A stretch of DNA of 28,060 bases. Origin: a virus. The stretch is taken from positions 1-28,060 of the IMG/VR virus record IMGVR_UViG_3300017987_000293. One strand, 5' to 3'. Of this stretch, positions 1 to 6,668 are shown piece after piece (the stretch's first letter is position 1; each line of letters starts with the position of its first letter). The translations under genes and the position numbers were made by a program. The notes below the pieces were generated by a model. That model was not told where the DNA came from. It searched no databases and saw nothing but the letters and a program-made list of their open reading frames with translations.

Positions 1-216
1 GCCAGGGACGCTGCCAGGGCCGCTGCCAGGGACGCTGCCTGGGACGCTGCCTGGGCCGCTGCCTGGGCCGCTGCCAGGGCCGCTGCCTGGGCCGCTGCCA
101 GGGCCGCTGCCAGGGACGCTGCCTGGGACGCTGCCTGGGCCGCTGCCTGGGACGCTGCCTGGGACGCTGCCTGGGACGCTGCCTGGGACGCTGCCAGGGA
201 CGCTGCCTGGGACGCG
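1..216 (+). repeat. Tandem array of eighteen 12-bp coding repeats
   Basis: Eighteen uninterrupted 12-bp units follow the pattern GCC-(A/T)GG-G(A/C)C-GCT, the last ending GCG. Only two positions vary: A/T at base 4 (Arg or Trp) and A/C at base 8 (Asp or Ala). The array is in frame with the reading frame that ends at 285 and encodes Ala-(Trp/Arg)-(Asp/Ala)-Ala units. The window begins inside it, so its full length is unknown. The unit length preserves frame, so gain or loss of units would change protein length without breaking it. Confidence 0.95.
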
Positions 217-285
217 CATATTAAAAAATTGATTGAGATGATCAACGAAGACGAAGGGAAAGACAATGAAACAACACGGCAGTGA
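1..285 (+). CDS. Ala/Trp/Asp/Arg repeat protein, C-terminal part
   Basis: Frame 1 is open from the first base to a TGA at 283-285, giving 94 residues of a protein that starts outside the window. The visible part is 18 four-residue units (Ala, Trp or Arg, Asp or Ala, Ala), followed by a charged tail (HIKKLIEMINEDEGKDN, then ETTRQ). The composition predicts a long, uninterrupted alpha-helix. Ala-rich repeats of this kind occur in many phage and bacterial hypothetical proteins, but I know of no established function. Its end overlaps the start of the YqaJ gene by 20 bases, so the two are probably translationally coupled and belong to the same early or recombination operon. Function is unassigned. 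Confidence 0.75.
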   Translation, partial: ARDAARAAARDAAWDAAWAAAWAAARAAAWAAARAAARDAAWDAAWAAAWDAAWDAAWDAAWDAARDAAWDAHIKKLIEMINEDEGKDNETTRQ

Positions 286-1120
286 ATGGCACGAATGGAG
301 AGGCCGCGGACTGGGTGCATCTGACGCTCCCGCAGTCATGGGCGTCTCTCCCTGGCTGACTGCTTATCAGCTCTGGGAAATCAAGCGCGGCCTGGCCGTG
401 CATGAACCAAGCGAATACGCCACCGGCCGCGGCAAGGATCTCGAGGAAATCGCGCGCCAGCACTACACCATGCACACCGGTCATGAGGTCAGGCCGGCCA
501 CGTTCACGCACCCGGAGATGACCTTCTTGCGCGCCAGTCTGGACGGGTGGAACAGAGAGATCAGCCTGGTCGTTGAGATCAAGTGCGTCGGTCAGAAAAA
601 TCACGATCTGGCCTTTCGCGGCCAGATTCCTGACTACTACTACCCGCAGCTGCAACACCAGCTCTTCGTAACCGGGTCGCGCAAGCCCGCCCACTATTGG
701 TCGTTTTTCGATAACTCCGGCATCCTGGTCGAAGTGCCGCGCGATGACGACTATATCAACGATAAACTGCTGCCCACAGAAAAGGAATTCTGGGCGAGTG
801 TCGTTGCCGGCAAGGCGCCGCCGCTGAGTGATCGCGACTACAAGAAAGTCACCAGTCCCGAGATCTCAGAGCTCCTGCTGCAGTATCGCATCTATAAGAA
901 CACTTATGAAGCCAGCAAGAAACAGATGGACTCGCTGAAAGAAAAGATCGCAGCGCTCGCAGATCATCCCAGGATCGAGTGTCACGGCGCGCTGATCGCG
1001 AAGATTCACCGCCAGGGAAGCGTCGACTACAAAGCGATCCCGGAGCTCAAGAGCATTGATCTGGACAAGTTTCGAAAAGACCCTACGGAATTCTGGACGA
1101 TCAGGGAGAAGAAGAAGTGA
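266..1120 (+). CDS. YqaJ-like viral recombinase / lambda-type exonuclease
   Basis: This 284-residue protein matches the YqaJ family, PD-(D/E)XK exonucleases related to lambda Exo. They resect double-stranded DNA ends so that a single-strand annealing protein can drive recombination. Visible family signatures are the N-terminal GLGASDAPAVMGVSPW segment (about residues 16-31), LRASLDGW with the acidic metal ligand near residue 94, VVEIKCV supplying the Glu-x-Lys catalytic pair about ten residues later, and a Gln-rich helix YYYPQLQHQLFVTG further on. The C-terminal third is helical and charged. The ATG lies inside the end of the repeat protein, and the stop overlaps the next start (GTGATG). The usual partner annealing protein (RecT/Bet/Erf) is not in the window and may lie to the left. 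Confidence 0.9.
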   Translation: MKQHGSEWHEWRGRGLGASDAPAVMGVSPWLTAYQLWEIKRGLAVHEPSEYATGRGKDLEEIARQHYTMHTGHEVRPATFTHPEMTFLRASLDGWNREISLVVEIKCVGQKNHDLAFRGQIPDYYYPQLQHQLFVTGSRKPAHYWSFFDNSGILVEVPRDDDYINDKLLPTEKEFWASVVAGKAPPLSDRDYKKVTSPEISELLLQYRIYKNTYEASKKQMDSLKEKIAALADHPRIECHGALIAKIHRQGSVDYKAIPELKSIDLDKFRKDPTEFWTIREKKK

Positions 1121-1287
1121 TGACTACCGTATTCTTTCAATTCCGCTGCGACGAATGCGATGAAGAAATTCTGATCATTGCAAACGAGCGGGTGGAACAC
1201 ATTGCATTCTGTCCGGTCTGTGGTGCGCGAGAGCACTACTACGTGAAGTCAAAGCCGGCTTGGGGGAGGAAGACAAAACGTGATTGA
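1120..1287 (+). CDS. 55-residue zinc-ribbon protein
   Basis: A 55-residue frame starts at an ATG that shares its A with the stop of the exonuclease gene. It contains two CxxC pairs, C10/C13 (FRCDECDEE) and C31/C34 (FCPVCGARE), the spacing of a small zinc ribbon. It ends in a basic tail (GRKTKRD). Its stop overlaps the GTG start of the following Lar-like gene by eight bases. Tight packing on both sides and the intact cysteine pairs argue that it is real despite its size. It probably binds zinc; whether it contacts nucleic acid or protein cannot be told. Confidence 0.7.
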   Translation: MTTVFFQFRCDECDEEILIIANERVEHIAFCPVCGAREHYYVKSKPAWGRKTKRD

Positions 1288-1624
1288 TAAACTGAAGCCG
1301 TGTCCGTTTTGCAGATCAATCAAGCTAGACCCAGAGTGGGAACACAATGGTATGTCGGCTAGTTTTGATGGTGTTTGGTGCAATGAATGTGGAGCAAAAG
1401 GACCACAATACGAATGTAAAATGCCTGCCGAACTATGGAACCACCGCCCCCGCGAAGACGCCATGATGCGGGTTGTGGATGCGGTTTATCGATACTGCGA
1501 AATCATGGAGGGCGACAACGAAGGGCCGATAAACTTCAAGCCTTATAGGGATTTGAGGGATGCGCTGTACTCATATGAAGGCGCATTTATCACCGCCGTG
1601 GACGCGGCGGGGGAGGGGGAGTGA
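1280..1624 (+). CDS. Lar-like restriction alleviation protein
   Basis: A 114-residue protein starting at GTG. Its first half matches the Lar family: KPCPFCRSIKL with the first CxxC (residues 8 and 11), then VWCNECGAKGP with the second CxxC, then an AELWNHRP ending typical of the family's EAWNxR motif. Rac prophage Lar reduces type I restriction by modulating the host restriction-modification enzyme; many phage homologues are known only by similarity. The C-terminal half (from about residue 60) is acidic, with no motif I recognise. It lies in the plus-strand operon, overlapping the zinc ribbon upstream and the Cys-rich gene downstream (GTGATG). Base composition begins to drop in AT-richer stretches here. 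The family call is good; the biochemical role is inferred. Confidence 0.75.
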   Translation: MIDKLKPCPFCRSIKLDPEWEHNGMSASFDGVWCNECGAKGPQYECKMPAELWNHRPREDAMMRVVDAVYRYCEIMEGDNEGPINFKPYRDLRDALYSYEGAFITAVDAAGEGE

Positions 1625-1902
1625 TGGAAGAAAAAATAAGGTGCTCGGTATGGGATGTAAATTTAAAAGAGCTTTGCAAGTTACCAGCGAAATATCGTAC
1701 TGAAATTGATCCCACTGATAACATCGCATCGGTGCATGATAGGTATAAATATCTCTGCGACTACCACATGGATTATTATATGCCGCACCTTCTGGTTTCT
1801 GGATTTAAGATTAAGAAAGCGTGCCAAGCGTGCGGGAGCGTTCTTTGTAATGAAGACTGCCAAGGGGCATTGTTAATGCATCAAATGGGTGAAGAAAAAT
1901 GA
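1621..1902 (+). CDS. Cys-rich hypothetical protein
   Basis: A 93-residue protein beginning at GTG 1621 or ATG 1624, overlapping the end of the Lar-like gene. It carries several Cys and His residues: C8, C19, a CDYH segment near the middle, and a closing CQACGSVLCNEDC cluster near residues 69-81, consistent with metal binding. The sequence is more AT-rich than the neighbouring late genes. No family is recognised. Its place after two other zinc-type small proteins suggests an early accessory or anti-host role, but that is inference. Confidence 0.65.
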   Translation: MMEEKIRCSVWDVNLKELCKLPAKYRTEIDPTDNIASVHDRYKYLCDYHMDYYMPHLLVSGFKIKKACQACGSVLCNEDCQGALLMHQMGEEK

Positions 1903-2037
1903 AAGCACTCGATCGGATCGCGGATTGCCATACACACGCTAACTGAGACCAGAAGGCGCCTAAAAATATTTGGTAAGTCAACATGTGAAATTGACGATGT
2001 TCTGAAGAAAATCAACACGGCGGGGAAGAGAGAATGA
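1899..2037 (+). pseudogene. Possible frameshifted small gene
   Basis: An ATG at 1899 overlapping the previous stop opens a frame reading MKALDRIADCHTHAN that stops at 1946. From about 1924 a different frame (shifted by one base) is open to a TGA at 2035-2037 and reads IAIHTLTETRRRLKIFG, then KSTCEIDDVLKKINTAGKRE, a plausible helical protein end with no usual start codon of its own. Its stop overlaps the next ATG, as in the rest of the operon. The simplest reading is one roughly 45-residue gene broken by a single-base indel or sequence error near 1918-1930. It could also be chance. Confidence 0.3.
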
Positions 2038-2135
2038 TGATCTTGATTGACCCGATGCATATCTTCCTGGCCTGCTGGTTTGCGGCGCCCTTCCTTGGGG
2101 CCGCGATCTGGTGGGTGCTGTCTTACCTGCAATAA
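2034..2135 (+). CDS. Small membrane peptide
   Basis: A 33-residue frame (start ATGATG at 2034) contains a strongly hydrophobic stretch from about residue 9 to 30 (HIFLACWFAAPFLGAAIWWV), enough for one transmembrane helix. The start overlaps the preceding TGA, matching the coupling seen across this operon. It is the last plus-strand gene before the convergent late genes. No family is recognisable at this size; it could be a small membrane effector or chance hydrophobic coding. Confidence 0.4.
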   Translation: MMILIDPMHIFLACWFAAPFLGAAIWWVLSYLQ

Positions 2136-2185
2136 AAAACGACCGACCCACAAAGAGCCGGCCGCTGATCCAGAAGATCCGGAGA

Positions 2186-2551
2186 TTAACTACACCGTGT
2201 GGGTATCACGGTCAGCACATTCTTGAAGCGCTTCGCCTTGGGATCAGGCGAAGACGCGTTATCGAGCACCAGATCGAGGTCCATGCGCTCGTCTTCTTCG
2301 AGGTCGGCTGCATCGAGTTTTTTGACCGTCACCTGCAGCTTCCCCAGGATGGCGTTGCCAAGCAGTGCGACGACTGATCCGTTGGCGCCCGCGACTTCGG
2401 TGATCGTCAGAGTCGTGCCGTCGGTATTCGGAAGACACACCGAATATTTGTCATATGGTGTCAGATCAAACGGCTCGCCGTCTTCGTCCTTGATCCTGAT
2501 CGTGAACACCGAATTCCCACCCTTATAGATTTCAACTTTGCCTTCGTCCAT
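2186..2551 (-). CDS. Small beta-rich structural protein, end of late operon
   Basis: A 121-residue protein. I chose the ATG at 2551 over an upstream in-frame one at 2629 because it follows the stop of the preceding gene by seven bases and has a GAGGG ribosome-binding site formed by that stop region. The N-terminus (GKVEIYKGGNSVFTIRIKD, then EDGEPFDLTPYDKYS) resembles the opening strands of BppU-type baseplate or Ig-like phage tail proteins: a short strand, then IKDEDGxPFDLT. That similarity is by eye only. It is the last gene of the minus-strand late operon and converges on the plus-strand module. Probably a virion or tail-tip accessory component. Confidence 0.6.
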   Translation of the reverse strand: MDEGKVEIYKGGNSVFTIRIKDEDGEPFDLTPYDKYSVCLPNTDGTTLTITEVAGANGSVVALLGNAILGKLQVTVKKLDAADLEEDERMDLDLVLDNASSPDPKAKRFKNVLTVIPTRCS

Positions 2552-2558
2552 GATTCCC

Positions 2559-3026
2559 TCACGTCGCAAATGTTCCAGATATTTCGTCTGTCTCAAACGC
2601 GCCGACGAGCTCGCCACCGTCGACGTCACCAGTGATCAGATCGTCGTCCAGCCGGGCGACCATGTCGGACTGCTCGATCACACCGCCGATCTGATTGATC
2701 ATCTCGATGACACCGAAGATCTTATCGTCGCGTCTTTCAGGCACGAATGTGTCATAGATGAAGATGTCAACGCCAGCGTCGTGGTTTGAAACCTGAGTTT
2801 TCCCGGCGTCCTTATAAGTCTTGTAAGTGACGAGCACATTGTTTTGTGGCATGGCGAGCGTCTTGTTGACATAGATGCCGTCACCTCGGTCGACCAGGTT
2901 GACAGTAGTCCATGCATTGCCACTGTCGTCTTTTAGGATGGCTTCAACGTATTTGCCTTCGTCGAAGTCACCGAGCTGATGATGCAGACTGATCAGATCA
3001 CCGACTCTTGTCAGGATACCCGCCAT
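2559..3026 (-). CDS. Hypothetical phage structural protein
   Basis: A 155-residue acidic protein. The first about 95 residues look like a beta-sandwich: GDFDEGKYVEAILKDDSGN, RGDGIYVNKTLAMP, then NNVLVTYKTYKDAGKTQVS. This has the flavour of domains in phage fibre and appendage proteins that deal with a material's deformation along a rod, but no family is certain. The tail (about 105-155) is acidic with an amphipathic segment (FGVIEMINQIGGVIEQSDM). It overlaps the end of the upstream peptidase gene by 29 bases. Together with the next gene it closes the late operon, so a tail accessory role is likely. Confidence 0.6.
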   Translation of the reverse strand: MAGILTRVGDLISLHHQLGDFDEGKYVEAILKDDSGNAWTTVNLVDRGDGIYVNKTLAMPQNNVLVTYKTYKDAGKTQVSNHDAGVDIFIYDTFVPERRDDKIFGVIEMINQIGGVIEQSDMVARLDDDLITGDVDGGELVGAFETDEISGTFAT

Positions 3027-3474
3027 CTTTGAACCCCTTGCTTTTCAGCAAAGCATAAAACTCGCCCGGTGTCATCAGGGAAAGCTCGCGGCCGAGAACG
3101 AACATGCTCGCCCACTCGACGCAGGTGAAACGGCCGCGGCTGTTCCAGAGATTCCAGGCCGCCCGCGGCAGGCCTACGGCCGCAAGCAGATAGTAAACGC
3201 CGAAATAGAGCAGGGCGCCGATGTCATAGCCGGCGTGTTCATATTTCGCCAGAAAATTGAAAAGCCGGGCTTCGTCGTCTTTGATCTCAATCGACCTGAC
3301 GACAGACGATACCCGGCCGAACGCCTCGAAGGTCTCGACGTTGAGGCCTCGCTGATTCGCATGGACAACCCAGTTTTTATAAAGCAGGGCGACATGGGTG
3401 ACGTCTTCACCGGTGATCCGACTGATCAGCCGGCTGACGAATTTCTTCGGGGCATGGCAGAAAAGCACTTGCAT
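2998..3474 (-). CDS. Permuted papain-like (NlpC/P60, YiiX-type) cysteine peptidase
   Basis: A 158-residue protein starting at ATG 3474, which shares TGATG with the upstream stop. Residues 25-31 (VTHVALL) and 114-122 (GRFTCVEWA) have the layout of circularly permuted papain-fold enzymes of the YiiX/YebB type: a His near the N-terminus (H27) on a strand, a second His (H38) in WVVHA, and the nucleophilic Cys (C118) late in the chain, followed by a helix. Such enzymes cleave peptide or amide bonds, and some act on cell-wall peptides. A longer in-frame start at 3579 exists but lies deep in the upstream gene. In a tail operon it may help local peptidoglycan opening or modify a virion protein; which is unknown. 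Confidence 0.55.
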   Translation of the reverse strand: MQVLFCHAPKKFVSRLISRITGEDVTHVALLYKNWVVHANQRGLNVETFEAFGRVSSVVRSIEIKDDEARLFNFLAKYEHAGYDIGALLYFGVYYLLAAVGLPRAAWNLWNSRGRFTCVEWASMFVLGRELSLMTPGEFYALLKSKGFKDGGYPDKSR

Positions 3475-3944
3475 CAGCTGAGATAGTCCTGAATGAGTCC
3501 TTTGAATGTGGTCAACCTGGTCTCTGTCACAAACGGCGACAGGCCAGCGGGTATGCCTTCGGAGATCAACCGGTCGCATTCGCTCATGACCTCATAGAGT
3601 GAACCCGTCTGGCCATATCGCAAAACATCAGCCAGATAGTCAGCGACGTCTTTGGTTTTGCCGGCCTGAGTGATTCCGAGTGAGATATTTTCACCGGCGA
3701 ATTCGGTCATGATCTCGTTGAAGAATTCAATCGCTGATCTGATGATCGCCTTGTATGCCGCGTAGTCACTCAGATCAACGTCTTTGGTTTCGACGATCGT
3801 GAAATCCCTGGTGTCCGCTTGAGGGTGATCAGGGCAGGTGATCGTGTCGTCGACGACTTGCTGTTCGGCCTCGAAATAATGCCATCCCTTGCCGTCTCCG
3901 GTCTCTGTCTCGCAGACTTTCCTGACACAATAGATTGTCGTCAT
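3474..3944 (-). CDS. Hypothetical protein, tail operon
   Basis: A 156-residue protein with a strong ribosome-binding site (GAGAGGGTGAC before the ATG). The N-terminal 45 residues hold three Cys and several His (IYCVRKVCETETGDG, then TITCPDHPQAD) that could form a small zinc site. The rest is mainly helical (AAYKAIIRSAIEFFNEIM, ADYLADVLRYGQ). Phage genes placed directly after fibre genes often encode fibre-assembly chaperones, but no known chaperone family is recognised here. Its stop overlaps the start of the peptidase gene. Confidence 0.6.
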   Translation of the reverse strand: MTTIYCVRKVCETETGDGKGWHYFEAEQQVVDDTITCPDHPQADTRDFTIVETKDVDLSDYAAYKAIIRSAIEFFNEIMTEFAGENISLGITQAGKTKDVADYLADVLRYGQTGSLYEVMSECDRLISEGIPAGLSPFVTETRLTTFKGLIQDYLS

Positions 3945-3945
3945 G

Positions 3946-4449
3946 TCACCCTCTCAATTGCATATCAGAGATAAAAACAGATCCGCCCGCCGCATCATGG
4001 CTCAGATCAACTGCGAACACAGCCGGGCCTGTGGGTAGATTTGTGATGGTCGTTGTTTCATATGTCGTGATGGAAAGCCCGCTGACGTTGTCGATCAGTG
4101 CGATTTGATTCGCGTTTGTGATGTCATAAAGGCGCACATTTCCTTCGCCCGTGCCGGTCTCGCCAACAAGGCATTTAAATTGCGTTAGATTGCATCCTGA
4201 GTCAGTGCCCGGAAACAAAATGTAAGCGATCGTCTGCCAGGTGCTGCCGGTCTTTGAGATGTATTGCGCCGTCCCACCGTCAAAAAACGCAAAGCATTGA
4301 TACGTTGGCGCAATGATTTTCCAGCTTGACACAGCTGACGTGCCGACAGAGATATAGTGCACGTTATTTGTCGTGTCGATATAGTGCTGACCGACAGCTG
4401 TCGGTGTCGTTGCCGGTCTGCCTGAGCCCGTGAAAATATGCTGTGCCAT
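3946..4449 (-). CDS. Tail-fibre-like protein with GxxYxDT module
   Basis: A 167-residue, Gly/Thr/Ser-rich, beta-rich protein. Its start, GSGRPATTPTAVGQHYIDT, then a Trp about 20 residues later (SSWKII), is a common opening of phage fibre and appendage proteins, in which a short hairpin precedes a receptor or trimerising domain. The remainder (about 48-167) looks like a single beta-sandwich lobe ending DMQLRG. It starts at TGATG overlapping the previous gene and shares its N-terminal module with the two genes upstream. Likely a minor fibre or tip protein. Confidence 0.6.
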   Translation of the reverse strand: MAQHIFTGSGRPATTPTAVGQHYIDTTNNVHYISVGTSAVSSWKIIAPTYQCFAFFDGGTAQYISKTGSTWQTIAYILFPGTDSGCNLTQFKCLVGETGTGEGNVRLYDITNANQIALIDNVSGLSITTYETTTITNLPTGPAVFAVDLSHDAAGGSVFISDMQLRG

Positions 4450-4760
4450 CAGATCACACCCGATAAGACGTTAAAGTTTTGATCAGCCAGCACTTGCGCA
4501 GACTGGTCCATCAGAACACGATCAAGTATCTCGCTGCCGGAAAGAAACTTCTGCCATCCGGTGGGGACTTCGCCGGTGTCGGTGCCGGCTTTTCTCCACC
4601 AGCGGCCGGTGTCAGTTTGGAGATAGATGGTTCCGGTGGGCGCCTGCTGGCCCACCGGAGACCCGTCACCAGAAATGAATGACGACTTTCTCTCACCGTC
4701 GATAAGGACGCCGACGCCGTTGGCGTCGACATCAAAACCACTTTCTGGATCAAAGGCCAT
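4449..4760 (-). CDS. Small tail-fibre-like protein
   Basis: A 103-residue protein whose centre (APTGTIYLQTDTGRWWRKAG, then PTGWQKFLSG) is the same strand-turn-strand-Trp module found in the genes on both sides. It has short N- and C-terminal extensions and no separate globular domain, so it may be a connector or adaptor that caps a fibre. The start overlaps the upstream stop as TAATG. It is acidic, with no Cys. Function is inferred only from the module and its position. Confidence 0.55.
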   Translation of the reverse strand: MAFDPESGFDVDANGVGVLIDGERKSSFISGDGSPVGQQAPTGTIYLQTDTGRWWRKAGTDTGEVPTGWQKFLSGSEILDRVLMDQSAQVLADQNFNVLSGVI

Positions 4761-5902
4761 TATAACACCGATTTCACCACTTCAATGCGCCGTGCTGTCA
4801 CGGTCACACCGGCCGACGTGCTGGCGGCACGCAGGCGCATATTGCCTGTGTCGATGTCAACTGACAACGACAGATCGAAATTACTGCCGACTTTCAGCTT
4901 CGCGTAAAGCGTGTCGTCGACGTTGGTTGAGCCGTCATTGAGTGCGTAAACTTCCATGGACTTGCGGTTTGCGGGAGTGGCCTCCTCAAACGCTTCGACC
5001 AGCCACTTGCAGGCCTTGACGCTTGCCACCGGCACGCTGTCCACAGTGGCCTCGGTCGTTATGCCCGTGGCCTGCACGCCGCGCATCTGCTCGAGCAGGG
5101 TTTCGATGCGCTGGAACAGCTGTTTTGAAGTCTGGCTGTCGGCCAGACTCCCTCCGGTGAAAGTGCCATAGTCGACGCTACCTTCTGCAATGCCGCTTGC
5201 GGTCTGGATGTCCTGCTGATTGCCGTCGAGTTTCTGGATGGCGCTTTCGACGGTATCCGAAGACGAGATCGCGCCGTTGCCGGCGGTGTAGCCGCTCGAC
5301 AGATTGATGCCGGTAGCGAATTCCCAGTCGACGTCGGCGACCTTGATGATCGAGCCGCTGCCATAAAGCAGGAAGGCCGCGTCTTCCTGGTCAGCTCCGA
5401 CGTCCGGCAGAAAGTGACGCACGATAAACTTGTCACCGTCGGCCAGTGCTGGCGTATACGCCGAGATCGTAAGGTTGGGAGTGGAAATGCTGTCCACTTT
5501 GAACAGCGACGGCGTGCCATCGACATCACTGACAATGATGTCATCGACAGAAAAGTCGGTGTCGTCGAGGCCGCTTTCGTTGTCTGACCAGCCAGAGGGA
5601 TCAGTCGACCCCGCGCTCAGGGTGTCGTTGGTAGCCGCGCGAAACAGCTCGTTTCGCCAGGTGAGATCTTCCAGGACGAGGTCGGACTTTTCTTGCCAGT
5701 CGGCGGCCTCGTCATTGTCTGCGATCTTTGTGTAAAGTTTGCCGTCGGTGCGCAAGTAGATAGATCCGATCGGCGCATCATCCTGGATATCGCCGTCGCC
5801 CCCAGGGGCCGCTGATCCGAAGATCATGTCGACATAGCTGGTGTCTGAGTTTGTGGCATAAATGCGAAAACCGTGCTCTGTCGCTAGAAAACGTCTGGCC
5901 AT
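4760..5902 (-). CDS. Virion structural protein, probable tail appendage
   Basis: A 380-residue acidic, Ser/Thr/Asp-rich protein with a strong ribosome-binding site (GGGAGAACGCA before the ATG). It contains an N-terminal GSIYLRTDGKLYTKI module (about residues 46-60) and a segment with WSDNESGLDDTDFSVDDIIV. Around SSSDTVESAIQKLDGNQQDI is a helical stretch of the kind seen in fibre shafts, followed by a second helix near QLFQRIETLLEQMRG. The last 80 residues are beta-rich (SMEVYALNDGSTNVDDTLYA). The pattern of beta head, short coiled region and beta tail fits a virion appendage. No specific family is recognised. Confidence 0.6.
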   Translation of the reverse strand: MARRFLATEHGFRIYATNSDTSYVDMIFGSAAPGGDGDIQDDAPIGSIYLRTDGKLYTKIADNDEAADWQEKSDLVLEDLTWRNELFRAATNDTLSAGSTDPSGWSDNESGLDDTDFSVDDIIVSDVDGTPSLFKVDSISTPNLTISAYTPALADGDKFIVRHFLPDVGADQEDAAFLLYGSGSIIKVADVDWEFATGINLSSGYTAGNGAISSSDTVESAIQKLDGNQQDIQTASGIAEGSVDYGTFTGGSLADSQTSKQLFQRIETLLEQMRGVQATGITTEATVDSVPVASVKACKWLVEAFEEATPANRKSMEVYALNDGSTNVDDTLYAKLKVGSNFDLSLSVDIDTGNMRLRAASTSAGVTVTARRIEVVKSVL

Positions 5903-5914
5903 TGCGTTCTCCCT

Positions 5915-6238
5915 TTATAACAGGAATTTCAGAAGTTTCACGCTGACAGTGAAGGCTTCACTGTTCGCGAACGTGACAGATACATCGGCACCGTCGTCGG
6001 TGACATTAATGGAAACATCCAACGAATCACCGAGACGCGAAGAAATCGAGTCACTTGCACCACCATTTTCTTTCGCGACGTTGAGCTCAAGGAATTTAGT
6101 CCGACCGTTTCCCGACATGAACACCAGGTATTTATAGCCGATGAAACCGGTGAGCGAGAAAGTGTCCATGGTTTCGCTGCCAGCTGGGGCGACGTCTCCG
6201 GACAGCTCGATCACATGTTTTTTAGCACCGAATCCCAT
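5915..6238 (-). CDS. Hypothetical beta-rich protein
   Basis: A 107-residue protein, mostly alternating hydrophobic strands (KYLVFMSGNGRTKFLELNV, LDVSINVTDDGADVSVTF, AFTVSVKLLKFLL). This suggests a compact beta-sandwich. It has no Cys, signal peptide or membrane helix. The start lies 17 bases inside the end of the amidase gene, so the two are probably coupled. It sits between the lysis genes and the appendage genes, and its sequence style is closer to the latter. Probable minor virion protein. Confidence 0.55.
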   Translation of the reverse strand: MGFGAKKHVIELSGDVAPAGSETMDTFSLTGFIGYKYLVFMSGNGRTKFLELNVAKENGGASDSISSRLGDSLDVSINVTDDGADVSVTFANSEAFTVSVKLLKFLL

Positions 6239-6668
6239 GGCTGATCCTGCTGTGGTATTCGCGAAGAAGCGTGCGAAACATATTCATTGAAAACCCGGGG
6301 CAGGTCTTCGCCGGGTTGAATTCATAGTGGCCGTGCCAGTGGTCGGCAGTTATCCCGTGTGATTTTAAAAGACCGATGTAAAGGGAAAGTATCGAGCGGA
6401 TCTGCTGATCGGTGGGCAGCCAGGTGCCGACCCAGCAGACCCCTATGGACTTGTCGTTATGGCCGCGAGTGTGCGCGCCTTCCTGGTGAATCTTTCTTCC
6501 TTCTTCGATCACTCCTGTGCGCCGGATGACGAAGTGATAGCCGACACCGCTCCAACCTTTCTCTTTATGCCACTGGTCGATCTGGCGCACGCCGATAAAA
6601 TCACCGCGATCAGGCGATGCGCTGCAATGCAGGATGACTTTCTCAGGCAGATTCACCAGAGCACGCAT
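6222..6668 (-). CDS. N-acetylmuramoyl-L-alanine amidase (T7 lysozyme / PGRP type), endolysin
   Basis: A 148-residue Amidase_2/PGRP-domain protein close in size to T7 lysozyme (151). It cuts the bond between N-acetylmuramic acid and L-Ala in peptidoglycan using zinc. By analogy with T7 lysozyme, the zinc ligands are H14 (VILHCSASP), H114 (HGHYEFNP) and C123 (KTCPGF), and the catalytic partners are Y44 (GVGYHFVI) and K121. All are present, so the enzyme is predicted active. There is no signal peptide, so it would need a holin to reach the cell wall. It lies directly downstream of the spanin-like pair and overlaps the lipoprotein gene by 16 bases, a standard lysis cassette arrangement. Confidence 0.92.
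   Translation of the reverse strand: MRALVNLPEKVILHCSASPDRGDFIGVRQIDQWHKEKGWSGVGYHFVIRRTGVIEEGRKIHQEGAHTRGHNDKSIGVCWVGTWLPTDQQIRSILSLYIGLLKSHGITADHWHGHYEFNPAKTCPGFSMNMFRTLLREYHSRISHGIRC

Noticed and set aside
1-216. CRISPR array or non-coding satellite
   Set aside because: Units are 12 bp with no spacers and are in frame with an open reading frame that continues for 69 bases after them.
1-216. Target of a diversity-generating retroelement
   Set aside because: Variation is limited to two fixed positions (A/T and A/C), with no reverse transcriptase or template repeat seen in the window.
2136-2185. Bidirectional terminator between the convergent operons
   Set aside because: CCCACA and TGTGGG can pair but enclose about 50 bases, and no tight GC stem with a T run is visible on either strand.
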